Positions 35,019 through 46,280 of a stretch of 64,000 nt of DNA are shown piece by piece. Position 1 is the stretch's first letter. Every line of letters begins with the position of its first letter. This DNA comes from Ulva prolifera (taxonomy: Eukaryota; Chlorophyta; Ulvophyceae; Ulvales; Ulvaceae): positions 6,393,172-6,457,171 of the forward strand of contig CM041201.1 in assembly GCA_023078555.1 (NCBI GenBank), given 5' to 3'. Made by a program: the position numbers and the translations under genes. Under the pieces are notes generated by a model that saw nothing but the letters and a program-made list of their open reading frames with translations, had not been told where the DNA came from and searched no databases.

Positions 35019-38000
35019 AAGACACGGATAGGCACAAGTGCACACAAGTGCACTCAAATCCCCGCAGGCCACTGAGCCTGAGACACCCATCTTCTGCTGG
35101 CCCCACCTGCCAGTCTGTGTCTCTGTGTGGGCTCTGTTTTACAGGAGGGTGTGTGCATGGCTGCAAGCACTACAGGGTTGTCGTACCAACATGCACCGAC
35201 ATGCCAACACCAACACCAAAAACGCTGCAAGCGTGAGCATCAGTGCGGGGGGCCCTCCATTGCAGTGCTGACCCACCACATCAACATGCAGTGCACCCTC
35301 ACGCGCGGTGTGTTTTGGCTGTGGCTGTGGCTGTTCGGGCTGTGAATTCACTTTTGAAGCCATTCAGAGCTGGTCTACATGTGCACTGAGTGCCTGTGCA
35401 CCAGAGATTGCACACAGACCGGCTTGCTGTTTGTGTTCTTGACCTGCTTGCTGCTTTCTCGCGCTGCCCCAAATGATTCAGGTGGCGCTGTGCGTGTCAT
35501 CAAATAACCATGCATGACCCTGCCTACTGACCATCTGGACTGGTCACTGCTGCACTGTCACAGGCTGTGTCAGGCTGGACGAGAGTGTGCAACAGAGCAG
35601 TGATCTGATCCAAAGCAATGACGCATGCGTGAAAAGCATTTCCAATAATATAATAATAATATGCACCATTAAAGCATTTGGGTGGCTCGTTTGACATCCA
35701 TGCTTGCAATGCTCACAGCCTACCTGGCTCGAGGTGTGCTGGTGGCAGCGGGCAGCTGGGGACGTGGTCACTGGTCCATCTGCCGAGCGGCTGAAACGCA
35801 TGCATATCTCGCCAATGTTGTAACATACGATAAGCACGGTCAGGTGCATCTTGGCCCTCCGGCTGCGAGTGTTTGCTGCGCAGCACCACGTTGCCTCCAT
35901 CAAGGCCTCCACGTGCAGAGAATGTAGGACGTCCTGTGCAACGTACGGCGCTGTACGTGCACTGCAACATGCCTGCCAGTGATAAGATAGGCATGCCCAC
36001 ACCAAGCGATGTATGCTTATCCCTGCACGTCCGTGTGCGAGTGCGCCGGTCTGCACCTGTGCTGATCGACCACCATAGTGCCGGGCCAGTTCGCCAGTGC
36101 TCCGGATCCGGATGCCTAATGGCGAGCACTGTAGTCTGCTGTGGCTGTGCCCTGTCGGCCGGGCGTGTCGAAGAACTGCGGGGTGCAAAACACCATGAAT
36201 CCATCCTTCTACTGTACAGTTTGTCGATCACCACGGTCAAGCTTCACGGTCGCTTTCTGCGTGCAGCGGGCGCTGGCACGATCGATCGGCAGCTTGTGGC
36301 TGAAGTTTGTGCACATGTGCAGCCCGGGCATCTCGATAGAGAAACGAGGAGCGCATCCCAGGCAAGACGCGGAACTGGATAGGTCCCGTTGAAAGATATC
36401 GACCGAGATGGACCGCGACAAGATAAAATGTGCTTGAGCGTCACCGGTGGCCATGGCCAGGATCGAGACGTGTGCCATTTGCATCACGTGGCACCTGCAT
36501 AGCAGAGACTGCGAGACGGCGCACGCGGCTGCAATTGCTTCACCTCAGCTAGTGCGTGTCACGCACGCACTTTTGATCTGTAGAGTCGAAGCTGAAAATT
36601 TGCCGACGACTCCATATCGATTGGGCTCCGTGCGCGCCGCAAGGCAGCTCAATTGCTTGATGGTTGTGATCATCCAGATGCTCGATGCTTGTGATCATGC
36701 TGGGGCCCCATGGGGTGAGATTGCATGTGACGTCATGACGCGTCATGGCTGCACCAAACCGGATCAGTAAGCACAGCAGGCAGGCCTGCCCCGAAACGCA
36801 GCAGCCTAGCTACAGGATATACAATGCGGCTGCCGGTAGCTGGAGTTCATACGAAATTGAAGTATCCAGTCATGTTGACGGCAATTGTCTTTGTCGACGG
36901 CATCAGACACACCTCTGCAGACTGTGCACTGTCTCGCACGCGGCGACAGTGCCAAATTTGATACTGCATGGTGCGTTCATGTGCCGCGCCGCTTTGACAC
37001 GCTGGAATTTTGCAGTGGATCTTTGGTCAGCACGTGCAATTCCGAGTGGTCGTATCCTACTAATTGACGTCGACATCTGATTCGTGCTTCACAAATGCAC
37101 AGACATCAGCGGGTGCAATTGTTTGATCGTCCGTACCGCGCAATATCATGGGCTCCATGGTCGAAGCTAGGCGTGCTTGCCGAGGCTCCAAACATCAGAT
37201 CCGCACGCAGGCAGGGGGATAGATTTCCAACGCCACTGATACGGTATCCCCATGACACTCTGATACTATCTCCGCCTGTATACTATCTCCGCCCCTTGGA
37301 TACCGTATCAAGGATACGAACCACGTGCCGTATCCAGCAAACCTCGCAGCGCACCGCGCGAAACATGCTAGGGCAAGCCAATGTGCTGGGGCCCCAGCAC
37401 ATGGGACGGTGGTGGGACGGCTGACCTCAGCCACCAGCCTACCCATAGATCCTGGGGATCCCTTTAGACAATTGGCCTGCCAAAGCGGGGGTAAGGTCAA
37501 TCAGAGGTGCCAGCTGTGAATCTGGAAGCTGCTTCTTGTTACATTCATGTGTACATATGGCGCATTCATCTACACAACACCCCAGCCCAGCCTGTCCACT
37601 CTTCTGCAACCTCTGTCTAGCTGCAGTTCTTCAAGTTGGCAAGACCCCATTGACTGCAGATACTGTGAACACAAGCGTAGACCCAAAGGATCTAGAACTT
37701 TGATTCAGAGCTGCTGCCGCTGGGATCCAAGACGGCATATCGTTACATGCAGCCTGATATGTTATCAATGTCCTCTTCAGAATACGGCTCAGTAACTCCA
37801 GATTTGCTCTAATTTACACAGGGGTTTGATAGATCTAGAGCCACATGGCATTTCCTCCAACATCTTTAGTTGCCTAGGAAACTGCCATGGCTGTATATTG
37901 CATGCCTCGTCGCTGAGCAGTCGACTGCTCGACGTCGTGATCTCAAGGCCGCCGCTGCTGCTCAACAGGCCGTGGGTGTTCGGCTGTGTTAAGATGCGAG

Positions 38001-38299
38001 GTAAAAGCGAGCAGATATATTGACGAAGGGTAGTCACTGAGCTATTGTCGATCAATATAAGGCAGCGAACCGGCAGTGGGCCAATCCGCTGCATGCCGAA
38101 GACATACATGGCCAGTCACTCTGACCACACGACATTCTTGACAGGCTGCACATGCAACAACACATGCGTGCGGCCCACGCTGGCCACTGGGGCTAGCTTT
38201 GCCGCAAGGGGACACCCCCTGCAATCGGGGGTCGGGCAGCAAGTCAGACTGCAAAAGCGGGCTGCCTGTTCCATCCGAGTCTGGCTCATTTGTGCGCCT
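35019..38299. other. Gene-poor stretch
   Basis: No supported gene on either strand. It contains a small perfect inverted repeat at 37237-37310 (separate entry) and an AATAAT stretch near 35645-35660. Open frames in this interval lack coding-like composition. Confidence 0.4.
37237..37310. repeat. 13-bp perfect inverted repeat with internal duplication
   Basis: TGATACGGTATCC at 37237-37249 pairs with GGATACCGTATCA at 37298-37310. The 48-bp interior carries ATACTATCTCCGCC twice. It could form a cruciform or be a very small foldback element; it has no coding capacity. Confidence 0.6.
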
Positions 38300-38309
38300 T
38301 GAACTTCCT

Positions 38310-38500
38310 TGATCAATTCTAAGGGCATCAGGAGTTTCATCTGCGGCTGCTGCCTGCGACTCTCTCACCAACGGAGCAGTTTGATTGAGCAGGCTTTCTG
38401 CCCTCTGCCTCTGCCATGGAGACCCCAGCCAACTCGTGCTAGGCTTTTGCGTCAAGGCCAAACTTTTGTAGGCTTTGAGATACTGCGACTTTGAGAACTT
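38310..38500 (-). CDS. Doubtful exon, unidentified
   Basis: A minus-strand frame reading SQYLKAYKSLALTQKPSTSW, then QRQRAESLLNQTAPLVRESQ and AAAADETPDALRIDQ. The residue usage looks more protein-like than its surroundings and a CACAG acceptor lies at its 5' edge. No partner exon could be joined in phase with confidence and I do not recognise a family. Confidence 0.25.
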
Positions 38501-39444
38501 GCTGTGATCGGGCGGATCCCTGTCTGCACTTGTGTTGTCTGCACTTGAATTGTCTGGTCTGAGTGCCGTCCGGTCGCACTATGCCCGTCGTGGGTGGTTT
38601 TGTTTTGGCATAATCACTCCAGCTCTGGCACTATCTCTGCAGGCATCTGCGGACCCCGGCAGCTAGGATGCACCGCATGCCGCCCTCTTGTGGCCATGGT
38701 GCACGATTCTCACCCTCAGCGCGGCGGACATGAAATGCAGCTTGCGACACAGCAGCACCTGCTGGCGGCAACGATCCAGTGCACTATGGCCAGCAGCGCC
38801 GTTGCAGCTGCAATGCAGACCCGCGTGGCCGTGCAGGAGCCCGCACCTGCTGTCGGCGCTCTGCGTATGGCATCGAGCAGCATGCCTGCTGTTGTCGCTG
38901 CCGTGTGACGGGTGCATGCATCAGCACACATCTGCACACGCAAGCTGCGGGTACGATGGCCACTGTTACATGAGCTCCAAGCATGCCTACCTGGTGCATG
39001 CGCAAGTGTGACCCTGTGGCTGTGATGGCCCTCCTCCAATGACCCAGATGCCACCTGCTGCGTACGAGCTGCAACAAACGCCTTGGCCGAACGTATTGCT
39101 TCCGCGCAGTGTTGAAACAGTGAAGATTTCGACATACCACGATGTGCAAACATCGTGTTCACAGCGAGCGAAAAAACCACCCTTTGCAAAACACAGCTTG
39201 CCACAGCTCACGCAGACCGGCACGCCAGTTACCATCTGGTGAGCAGGTCCTCTGCAAGTCTCCCCAACCACCGAGTATACAGCGATCAGACATACAGGAG
39301 GGGACTCTGTGGGTCTTGCGTGCGCTGGTCGTGACATACAGCAGGAATGGTTGTCACTGATAATGCAAAATCAGATCGTCATATACTGCACATATACTGC
39401 CAATAAAGACTATCTGAAACCGCGCGCCTACTTCAATGGCATAC

Positions 39445-39556
39445 CTGAAAGGTGAGCTCGATGGAAGTCCAGGCATATTGTACAGCCTCCAGGAAGCTAC
39501 ATCCCCCTCAGACGCAGTTCCCCAATGCTCCATATCCATCAGAGAGCGCATACAGA
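39445..39556 (-). CDS. Doubtful exon, unidentified
   Basis: 112 nt bounded on the minus strand by an acceptor (GAATGCAG) and a strong donor (TTTCAG/GTATGCC). One frame reads VCMRSLMDMEHWGTASEGDV, then ASWRLYNMPGLPSSSPF. It could belong with the doubtful exon at 38.3-38.5 kb. Splice signals are the main support. Confidence 0.25.
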
Positions 39557-40969
39557 CCCTGCATTCATGAGAATATGAAAATCCCTGCACATTGGGATCC
39601 GGCTCACCCAACTCACCGGCGCACGCCGGTCGATCTGGCATCGATCTTTGCCTGTGACTCGGAGGCAAGCCAGCCTGCATGATGGAGGCCACTGGCGCGC
39701 GGCCGAGGCCACGTAGTGCGCTGCGTGTTGGTCAGCAGTGGTCTGCATTTATCCGTGGTTACTCCGTGGCTGCTGGCTCAGGACCTTTCGGGGGCTGTCA
39801 TTGATCAGCAGTCAACTTGGACAGCGCCATCCACCCATTGCACTGACGGTGCCCTCTGCAGTCTGGCTTGTCGGTAGCCGCCGGAGTAGTCAGCTTGCAT
39901 GGCATCCGACTTGGCAACTGAGGGTGAGCTGGGAGTGGGATGCGGGCGGGAGTTGCCGCAGTGCACCGGCGCCCAGTGGTGTCAATGACTCGTGGTTGGT
40001 GCAAGTGAAGTCTGGGATGCCTTTTGGAAGCTCATGCTTGCCGACCTGGCACGGGTGAAGTGCTGCAGAAATACGGCAGCGCAGTGAACACTGTAAACAA
40101 TGGCTACTGCACGGTGTTGTGACCGCGGGGTGAGCAGCATGTCCTGCGGTGCTGCCTCTCCAACTCTGGCTATGTAGCACATTGGCTACTTCACCGGCCC
40201 ACGAGCAATGCGCCAGTTCCGTGACGACACCTGAATGAGACGAGGGAGCCGATGCCGTGCACGCGAGAAAAGCATTTCTCACACATGGCCGCGGCATGCT
40301 TAGAATCTGGACCGGACATACGGCCACCTCCAGACTGACATCGGTGGTAAACGTGCTTTGCAACTTGCAGGCCTGCCATATACTTGACATGCAAAAGGGA
40401 GTCGAAAGCGAGTTTGGCTGTACATGGCTGTGCTTGTTCGACTGTAGAGCTGGTACATATTTCTTGGGCGACATCGGCTTGGAATGCCCAGCCAGCACAC
40501 CGACATGACCACGAGGTCTGCACAAGACTGCCGGATCCAGTGAAGGTTTCGGTGCCAGAAACGTGTTCGAAGCACCAATGTCGACAAGCAGAAAACGCAA
40601 GTCAAGCGCCGGCGATCTGTTGGGAGGCAAGACAGTAAAAAGCGCCGAGGTGCCCTGCATTCTTCACAAACATGCCGCGCACCCCCTGAGCGGTGATACG
40701 GGCGGTCCCGGTGGCATATTGATGGCAGTAATTGTAATTCAGATTGTAGGAAGTTCTGATTCCAGTGGAACGGCTTGCTGCAAGCATATCCTGGGATGAT
40801 CCTGCGAAGAGCATCAAGACAGTCAGCCTGCCTTTTGAATGTAAAGAGGTTTCGTCCCACCCTGTGCTGCTGATTTCACAGTCCAATATAATTCTGAGCT
40901 GCATCTAGGCATCAATGTGCTCCTGTGCGGAGTGCATGTGTATTTCACCCTCGACAAGCTAAGCAGCCC
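39557..40969. other. Sequence upstream of TOP6A, no gene seen
   Basis: A 256-residue minus-strand open frame (39890-40660) crosses this interval but has low-information composition and no motif. The right end must contain the TOP6A promoter. Confidence 0.4.
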
Positions 40970-43259
40970 ATGCTAGGGCTGCAGGACAGCTCAGTCCCTG
41001 GAACGATGCAGGTGACAGACAAGGGCGCCACTGATGTGATAGATGAAGTGGAGGCAGCCGTTTGCGGAGCTGTGCTCACAATCATGGATGGTGCGCACGC
41101 CTGCCAGGCACGAGCCATGCCACGTGCCTTGTGCCTCACCTAATCAGGCGGTTGCACACAGGCAATGGCTTCACCTTCGACGTTCCCTCCAGAGCCAAAG
41201 GCAACCAAGCCTACGTTCCCGCACTGGACCGCATCGTTTTGAAGGACAACATCTCCAAGCGAGCTTTTTCCAGCCTGTCAACAGGCAAGAAGGCAGTCGT
41301 GACAGCCCGCATCTTGTCCCTGGTCCACGAGCTCTGCCGCAAGAACATCCACGTGCGTGCACATCAGCCTACACTGCCTCCGACGCGCGGGGCAGTAGCC
41401 CCCCTTCCTGCAGCCACCCAGTGCGCCGGCGATCTGTGGCATGAGCATTCCAACCAGGCATCAGCGTTGCCTCGTGCAGGTGACGAAACGAGACATGTTC
41501 TACACCGATGTGAACCTTTTCCAGGACCAGGGCGTCTCGGACACGGTTCTGGAGGATGTGTCATGCATGCTCGGCTGCACGCGCTCCAGCCTGCATGTGG
41601 TGGCGTCCGAGAAAGGGGTCGTCGTCGGCCGCCTCACATTCCGAGAGGCGGGAGATGCCATTGACTGCCAGCGCATGGGCGTCGGTGGGAAGGCCATTCC
41701 ACCGCACATTGACAAGGTCCGCAGCCACTGCCAGCAGCCACTGGCCGGGCCTGCGCCGCCGCCACACTCCTGGCGCTCTGCGAGCTGTGAGCATGTGCTG
41801 TCACCTGTTCCTGCTGTGCCAAGCTGAGTGATCGGTAGCTGCCACTGAGCACAGGGTGGTTCGGACACCGGTGCAAGCCCGTCCGCCCCTGTGCACCTAG
41901 GCCGCGGTCGGGAATGCTGTCGCCGCTCGCTCGACCAGATGGGCCTGCACCCCGCATCTGCTTCTGTCCGAACCCAGAGGTCGAAAATCGCTCGCGCTGT
42001 CCTGCATCAAAGCTGTTGCGTCTGGGCCTGCACAGACAGACTCAAGCCCGCGCCGGGCCGATGCAGCATCACGGCTGGCCCGAGCGCAAGCGCGCTCTGT
42101 GTGTCGAGCTCACCCGTTCAGCATGTGCTGCGTGGCCTTGTTCGTGGCCAGCGCAGCAGCTGCGGACGCGGGGGTGCGGGTACAGGTGACGGACATCATG
42201 AGCGACGCGAAGTTTATCCTGCTGGTCGAGAAGGATGCTGCGTTCATGCGCCTCGCGGAGGACCGCTTCTACAACACGTACCCGTGCATCATCCTCACCG
42301 CGAAGGGCCAGCCCGACGTCGCGACGCGCCTCTTCCTACGCAAGCTGCGTGCCGCCCTGCGCATCCCCGTGCTCGCGCTCGTCGACTCTGACCCCTACGG
42401 CCTCAAAATCCTGAGTGCGCCTGCCCACCGCCTCTCGAGCAGCTGTTCTGGGCGTGCCTCGCCGCGGGCGTGCCCCGTCGGCCGCTGCTGCGAAGCGCAG
42501 TACCTGTGGCTGCATACTGTGTGAGAGCGAGACAAACTAAACAGGAGCAATTCGGCCATCATTCGTGTGGAATGAGAGCTGCACTCGACAGTCCTGTTGG
42601 CATTGTGTATGCGTTGGGGCAGCCAATGCAGGGGCGAGAGACTTGCATGGTGGCCCATTGTCAGGATTCCGGATGGAGCAAGACGGCCTGTGCATGCAGG
42701 CGTCTACATGAAAGGCAGCATGAACATGAGCTATGACAGCAGCAACCTCACGACCCCGGTGTGATACCCTGTGTAGCGTAAGACCCTGGTTTGTGCTGCA
42801 CAGTATGCATCAACTGATTGGTTGCGGAGGTTGATGTGCAGGACATCAAGTGGCTGGGCGTTCGGCCATCAGATCTGGACCGATTCAACATCCCCAAGGC
42901 CTGCCGGATCAAGATGACTGACGAGGATTTAAAGACGGGGAAGAAGATGGTGCGCTCCTGCAGTGCCACATTGTTACTGTGTCCCTGCAACGGTGGCAGG
43001 CTGGCAAGTGGACTTGCTGTCAGTGGGGTGGTCAGGGGAGAGCTGGTGGGAGAACTAGGTCCTTGACGAGTTACCAAAAGTGAGTTGCATGCAGTTGGAG
43101 GAGGAGTTTGTGCAAGCCAATCCGGAGTGGGTGGAGGAGTTACAGATCATGCAGCAGTCAGGCGAAAAAGCAGAAATCCAAGCCCTGTCGTCCTTTGGAT
43201 TCCAGTATCTGAGTCAAGTCTACCTGCCGCTCAAACTGCAGGAAGGTGATTGGGTGTGA
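40970..43259 (+). CDS. TOP6A: DNA topoisomerase VI subunit A (plant SPO11-3 type)
   Basis: The A subunit of the type IIB topoisomerase, which cuts both strands through a tyrosyl-DNA bond; in plants topo VI is needed for endoreduplication. Seven exons keep phase: 40970-41090, 41162-41352, 41480-41716, 42186-42414, 42700-42758, 42842-42949, 43095-43259, giving 369 residues. The catalytic tyrosine is Tyr112 in KRDMFYTDV. The Toprim metal residues are Glu198 in LLVEKDA and Asp250/Asp252 in [36 protein letters not shown]-like [33 protein letters not shown] and the C-terminal [20 protein letters not shown] match SPO11-3, not meiotic SPO11-1/2. I chose the acceptor at 43094 over 43058 because it restores KKMLEEEFV. 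TGTAA lies 7 nt after the stop. The start is the first in-frame ATG of a short N-terminus. Confidence 0.95.
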
Positions 43260-43805
43260 AACGTTTGTAAAGCATTTTGTCGTGCTTGTGATGCCTGCGA
43301 TGCCCACTAGCGATGGCCTTACTCCTCCTGTCAATCACCTCAGGCAGAGACTAGGCCAGGCGACAATTGACATACCATGCTTACCAAAAAGTACATGAGG
43401 TGCACCCTCGCACAGGGCGCGACCTGCCTATGCAACTGTGGCGTCACCACATTCGTGAAAGAAACTCCATGCTCGGCCCCTGGTGGACGGCGGGGCCCCT
43501 CAAGCTGTGGCTGAGGGCCCTCCTGTTCTACTTTCTGCAGCGCTATCGCTGCGATGGCAGCAGCGTCGGCTGCGGCCCCTGAATCTCTACGCGCAGAACC
43601 CTACATGGAGGTGCGCTTGGGCTTATTCTGGCAGCCCACGCTGAAGTGCTCCTCTCCCGACTCATTCCATGGCAGTCCTCTGTCCTGCGCCCAGCCCAAG
43701 CCTGCACAGCAAGGCAACATGCGTCATGATGGGTGGCATCACCGGAGGTTAGGCCTGCGCCCTGAGGACCAGCATCACACTTGACTTGAGGGTTATGGGG
43801 CACTC
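43260..43805. other. Convergent intergenic or 3' region
   Basis: Between the TOP6A stop and the Ser/Pro-rich frame that runs toward it. It may contain the last exon of the latter: an acceptor-like CAG near 43690 (minus) opens a frame ending NKPKRTSM near 43600. Phase could not be confirmed. Confidence 0.35.
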
Positions 43806-45312
43806 TCACGCTTGGCACACCCTTTGGCCGGCGACCCACCCTGCGCACTGTGTTCTGAGAGCAGCTGGCGCAGACATCAGAACTGCGCATGGCGAGCTGC
43901 CAATGTACAGAACGCTGGCAGCAGGGGTGCAGCAGGGGTGCGCACCAGTCGTATCATAGCCACTTCCTCCCACTGTGCCAGCGGCCGCGCCGCCAGGCGC
44001 GCTTCCCACCGGACACTCGCGTGCGCTCAAGCTCCGCTGCAGGCCACCCTCCTGGAACCCTGCCCCATCGCGGTCCAACCCGCCGAGGGGGCCACACCCC
44101 TGGAGGTCTGCGAGGCTGCGCGGCATGGACCCTAGCGCATGCAGCTGCCGCCCTGTGAGCCTTGCGACATCCCCAAAGTCACTCCCTGACCCCTCACGGA
44201 ACCCTGACAGCAGTGGCCCAAACCCCACCGCTGACAGGTTCTCCCCTAGGCCACCATCTGCGCCGTGGTTCCACGGCGGCCCCGCGCCACCCGCCGGCTC
44301 AGACGACCCCACAGGACTCGTCTGCGACGGAGATACGCTCGGGAACGAGTACGACACACAGCGCATGCCCGGGTCGCTGTCCAGAAGCGCCTCAGCCACC
44401 CCCTCTGCGCGCGGTGGCCCGGACGGCTTGCTCTCTGCCGCCCCGCCGCCTGGTGGCGGCAGCGCACCCTGCGACACCTCCAGGCTGGCCATGCGCGGCG
44501 GCAGCAGCGCTGAGAGGGCCTGCCGTTGAGCAGGGTTGTCTGCGGAGAGCAGCTGCCGCAGCCCCTCGAGGTCTGTGTCGGGTGCGACTGCCGCTGCCCC
44601 GGGTAGCAAGTCGGTGTCCGACTGACGCCGCACGCGGTGCGCCGGCGGCGGGAGGTGCTGCAGAGACGGCAGCAGCGCGTCGAGCGGCCCGCCCGCAAAT
44701 GGGTCCTGCACTGCGGCGTCGGGTGTCGGTGGCCGCAGGTGCGTATACGTCACGGGGTCGGCGGGGTTGCGGAGGTTGTCTGCAGGCATCGGGGCGGCCT
44801 CGTGCAGGGAGGCGTCCAGACGCATCGACTTGCGCGGGGATAGGTGCGGGCCATTGTGCGCGTCGCTCATGCGGCGGACGCCGACGAGCGGCATCGCAGG
44901 GACGGGGTCGCCCGGTGGTCGGGTGAACCAGTCCGCCGCATTGGAGCGTGGCGGGATCTCGGCGATGCTAGAGAAGGGGGTGTGGGGGTGTACACTGGCT
45001 CCGACGGGGGCGGAGGTGCGGCGGGCTCGCAGCATCGGCCGCCGGGGCGTGCCGGAGGCGGGGTCAAACATGCCGCTGGCGTTTGACGCGCCGGCATGCA
45101 TGTGTGAGAGAAGGTCCTCTCCGGTTGCGGAGATGGAGGTGGGGCGCAGGCCTGGCAGGCCGGGGGGACAGATCTGCGAGGTGAATGCGTCCTGGAGGGA
45201 GAGGCGGCGAGGGCGGGTGGCGACTGGCGGCAGATCTCGCAGGCCGTGGCCAGCGAGGGTCTGGGAGAGGGACAACCCGCCCAGGCCTGGCCCGCGCGCG
45301 ACGCCGTCTGGC
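43806..45312 (-). CDS. Large Ser/Pro/Gly-rich exon of an unidentified protein
   Basis: An open frame of about 500 codons on the minus strand, starting from an acceptor (CGCGCCTGTGCAG) at 45313. No in-frame ATG lies near the 5' edge, so an upstream exon must supply the start. The protein is low-complexity with repeated basic-Ser phosphosite-like motifs (RPRRLSLQD, RARRTSAP, GVRRMSDAH, RVRRQSDTD, SMPRSLADL, LQRSLSARE). These are R-x-x-S/T kinase-site patterns. An apparent donor (GACTG/GTGCGC) at 43946 suggests the real exon ends there. No folded domain is visible. It may be a disordered regulatory or scaffold protein, but I assign no function. The antisense strand is also open, a result of the very GC-rich composition. 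Confidence 0.6.
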
Positions 45313-46280
45313 CTGCACAGGCGCGGCTCTGGGCACGCTGTTCTGGTGGTCGATGATGGTGCGGCATGACAGCGTGTGGCGAGGGTTACGAGCGCATGAT
45401 AGGAGCGCGACGTGCGCCAGCAGTGCGCACGCCTGTGCTGTCACAGCGGTAGCAGCACGCGAGATGAGCACGAAATCGCATGGTGCTGAAAATGGGCGTG
45501 CACGGGATGATGTTTGATAATGTTGCACGCGCGGCCTTGTGTACGCTACGTAGCTAGTACTCAACTACATTATGCATGGCGCAAAGCCAACGACGAACCT
45601 GCGCGCCATGACGTATGTGCATGACGCGACAAACCGTCTGGCTGTCGTATGGACGGCGTCGAAAAAACAGCAACGGAACCTGCGGACAATTGCAGCTGAG
45701 CGGATCGATCGCAGACTGAATGTCAGCAGCATACACGTTCAGACCGTTGCCAACATGCCAGCGAGTCGAACTGGTCGACCTCGAGGATGCAACGAGTGCG
45801 AGCATTTCCTGGATCCTGGACACCGATATATCGCCCACAACACAGGCTGGCGAGCTACGGACACCTGCTGCCAGTCAATCGGCCAGCTGTTACGAGAGCG
45901 TGCTTCGCAGGGGCTGCGCAACGTCGACAGCACTGCGTGGTTGTGACCTGGCAGTACAAAGCGATGAAGGAAGGTTGTTATGACGCTTGCGCACAGAACA
46001 CCGACACGAGGCGAGTCCTCGCAGGCTGTGTCCTAGCGCAGCTTCATGCGCTGCACAGTACTGCCGAGAACAAACACGCACCAAGGCCGATCTTTGATAC
46101 CGTCTTCACCAAGACGACCGGGCTCTGTCTTGATGTGTGTGTCGAATGCGCGCCATGCAGACGCGATGTGGCCATCTACTCCTGCCTGGTCAGTGGCTGC
46201 GTCTGCACAGTCGGCCTCGGTGACCTCGGGTGAGCACTGCCACAAACGATGCCCCAGGAACTGATACATTCAACATGAAG
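45313..46280. other. Intergenic, possible unplaced exons
   Basis: Contains a minus-strand frame from about 45838 (start MGDISVSRIQEMLALVASSR) that could be a first exon of the Ser/Pro-rich gene, and competing plus-strand frames. Neither could be joined in phase, so none is called. Confidence 0.35.

Noticed and set aside
39890-40660. 256-residue minus-strand open frame
   Set aside because: No recognisable motif, residue usage is not protein-like, and no splice context supports it.
43059-43094. Upstream acceptor at 43058 for the last TOP6A exon
   Set aside because: It is in frame but inserts 12 residues absent from the family; the acceptor at 43094 restores the conserved KKMLEEEFV.
44162-44926. 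254-residue plus-strand frame
   Set aside because: Antisense shadow of the Ser/Pro-rich minus-strand frame in GC-rich DNA; very Ala/Arg-rich with no motif.
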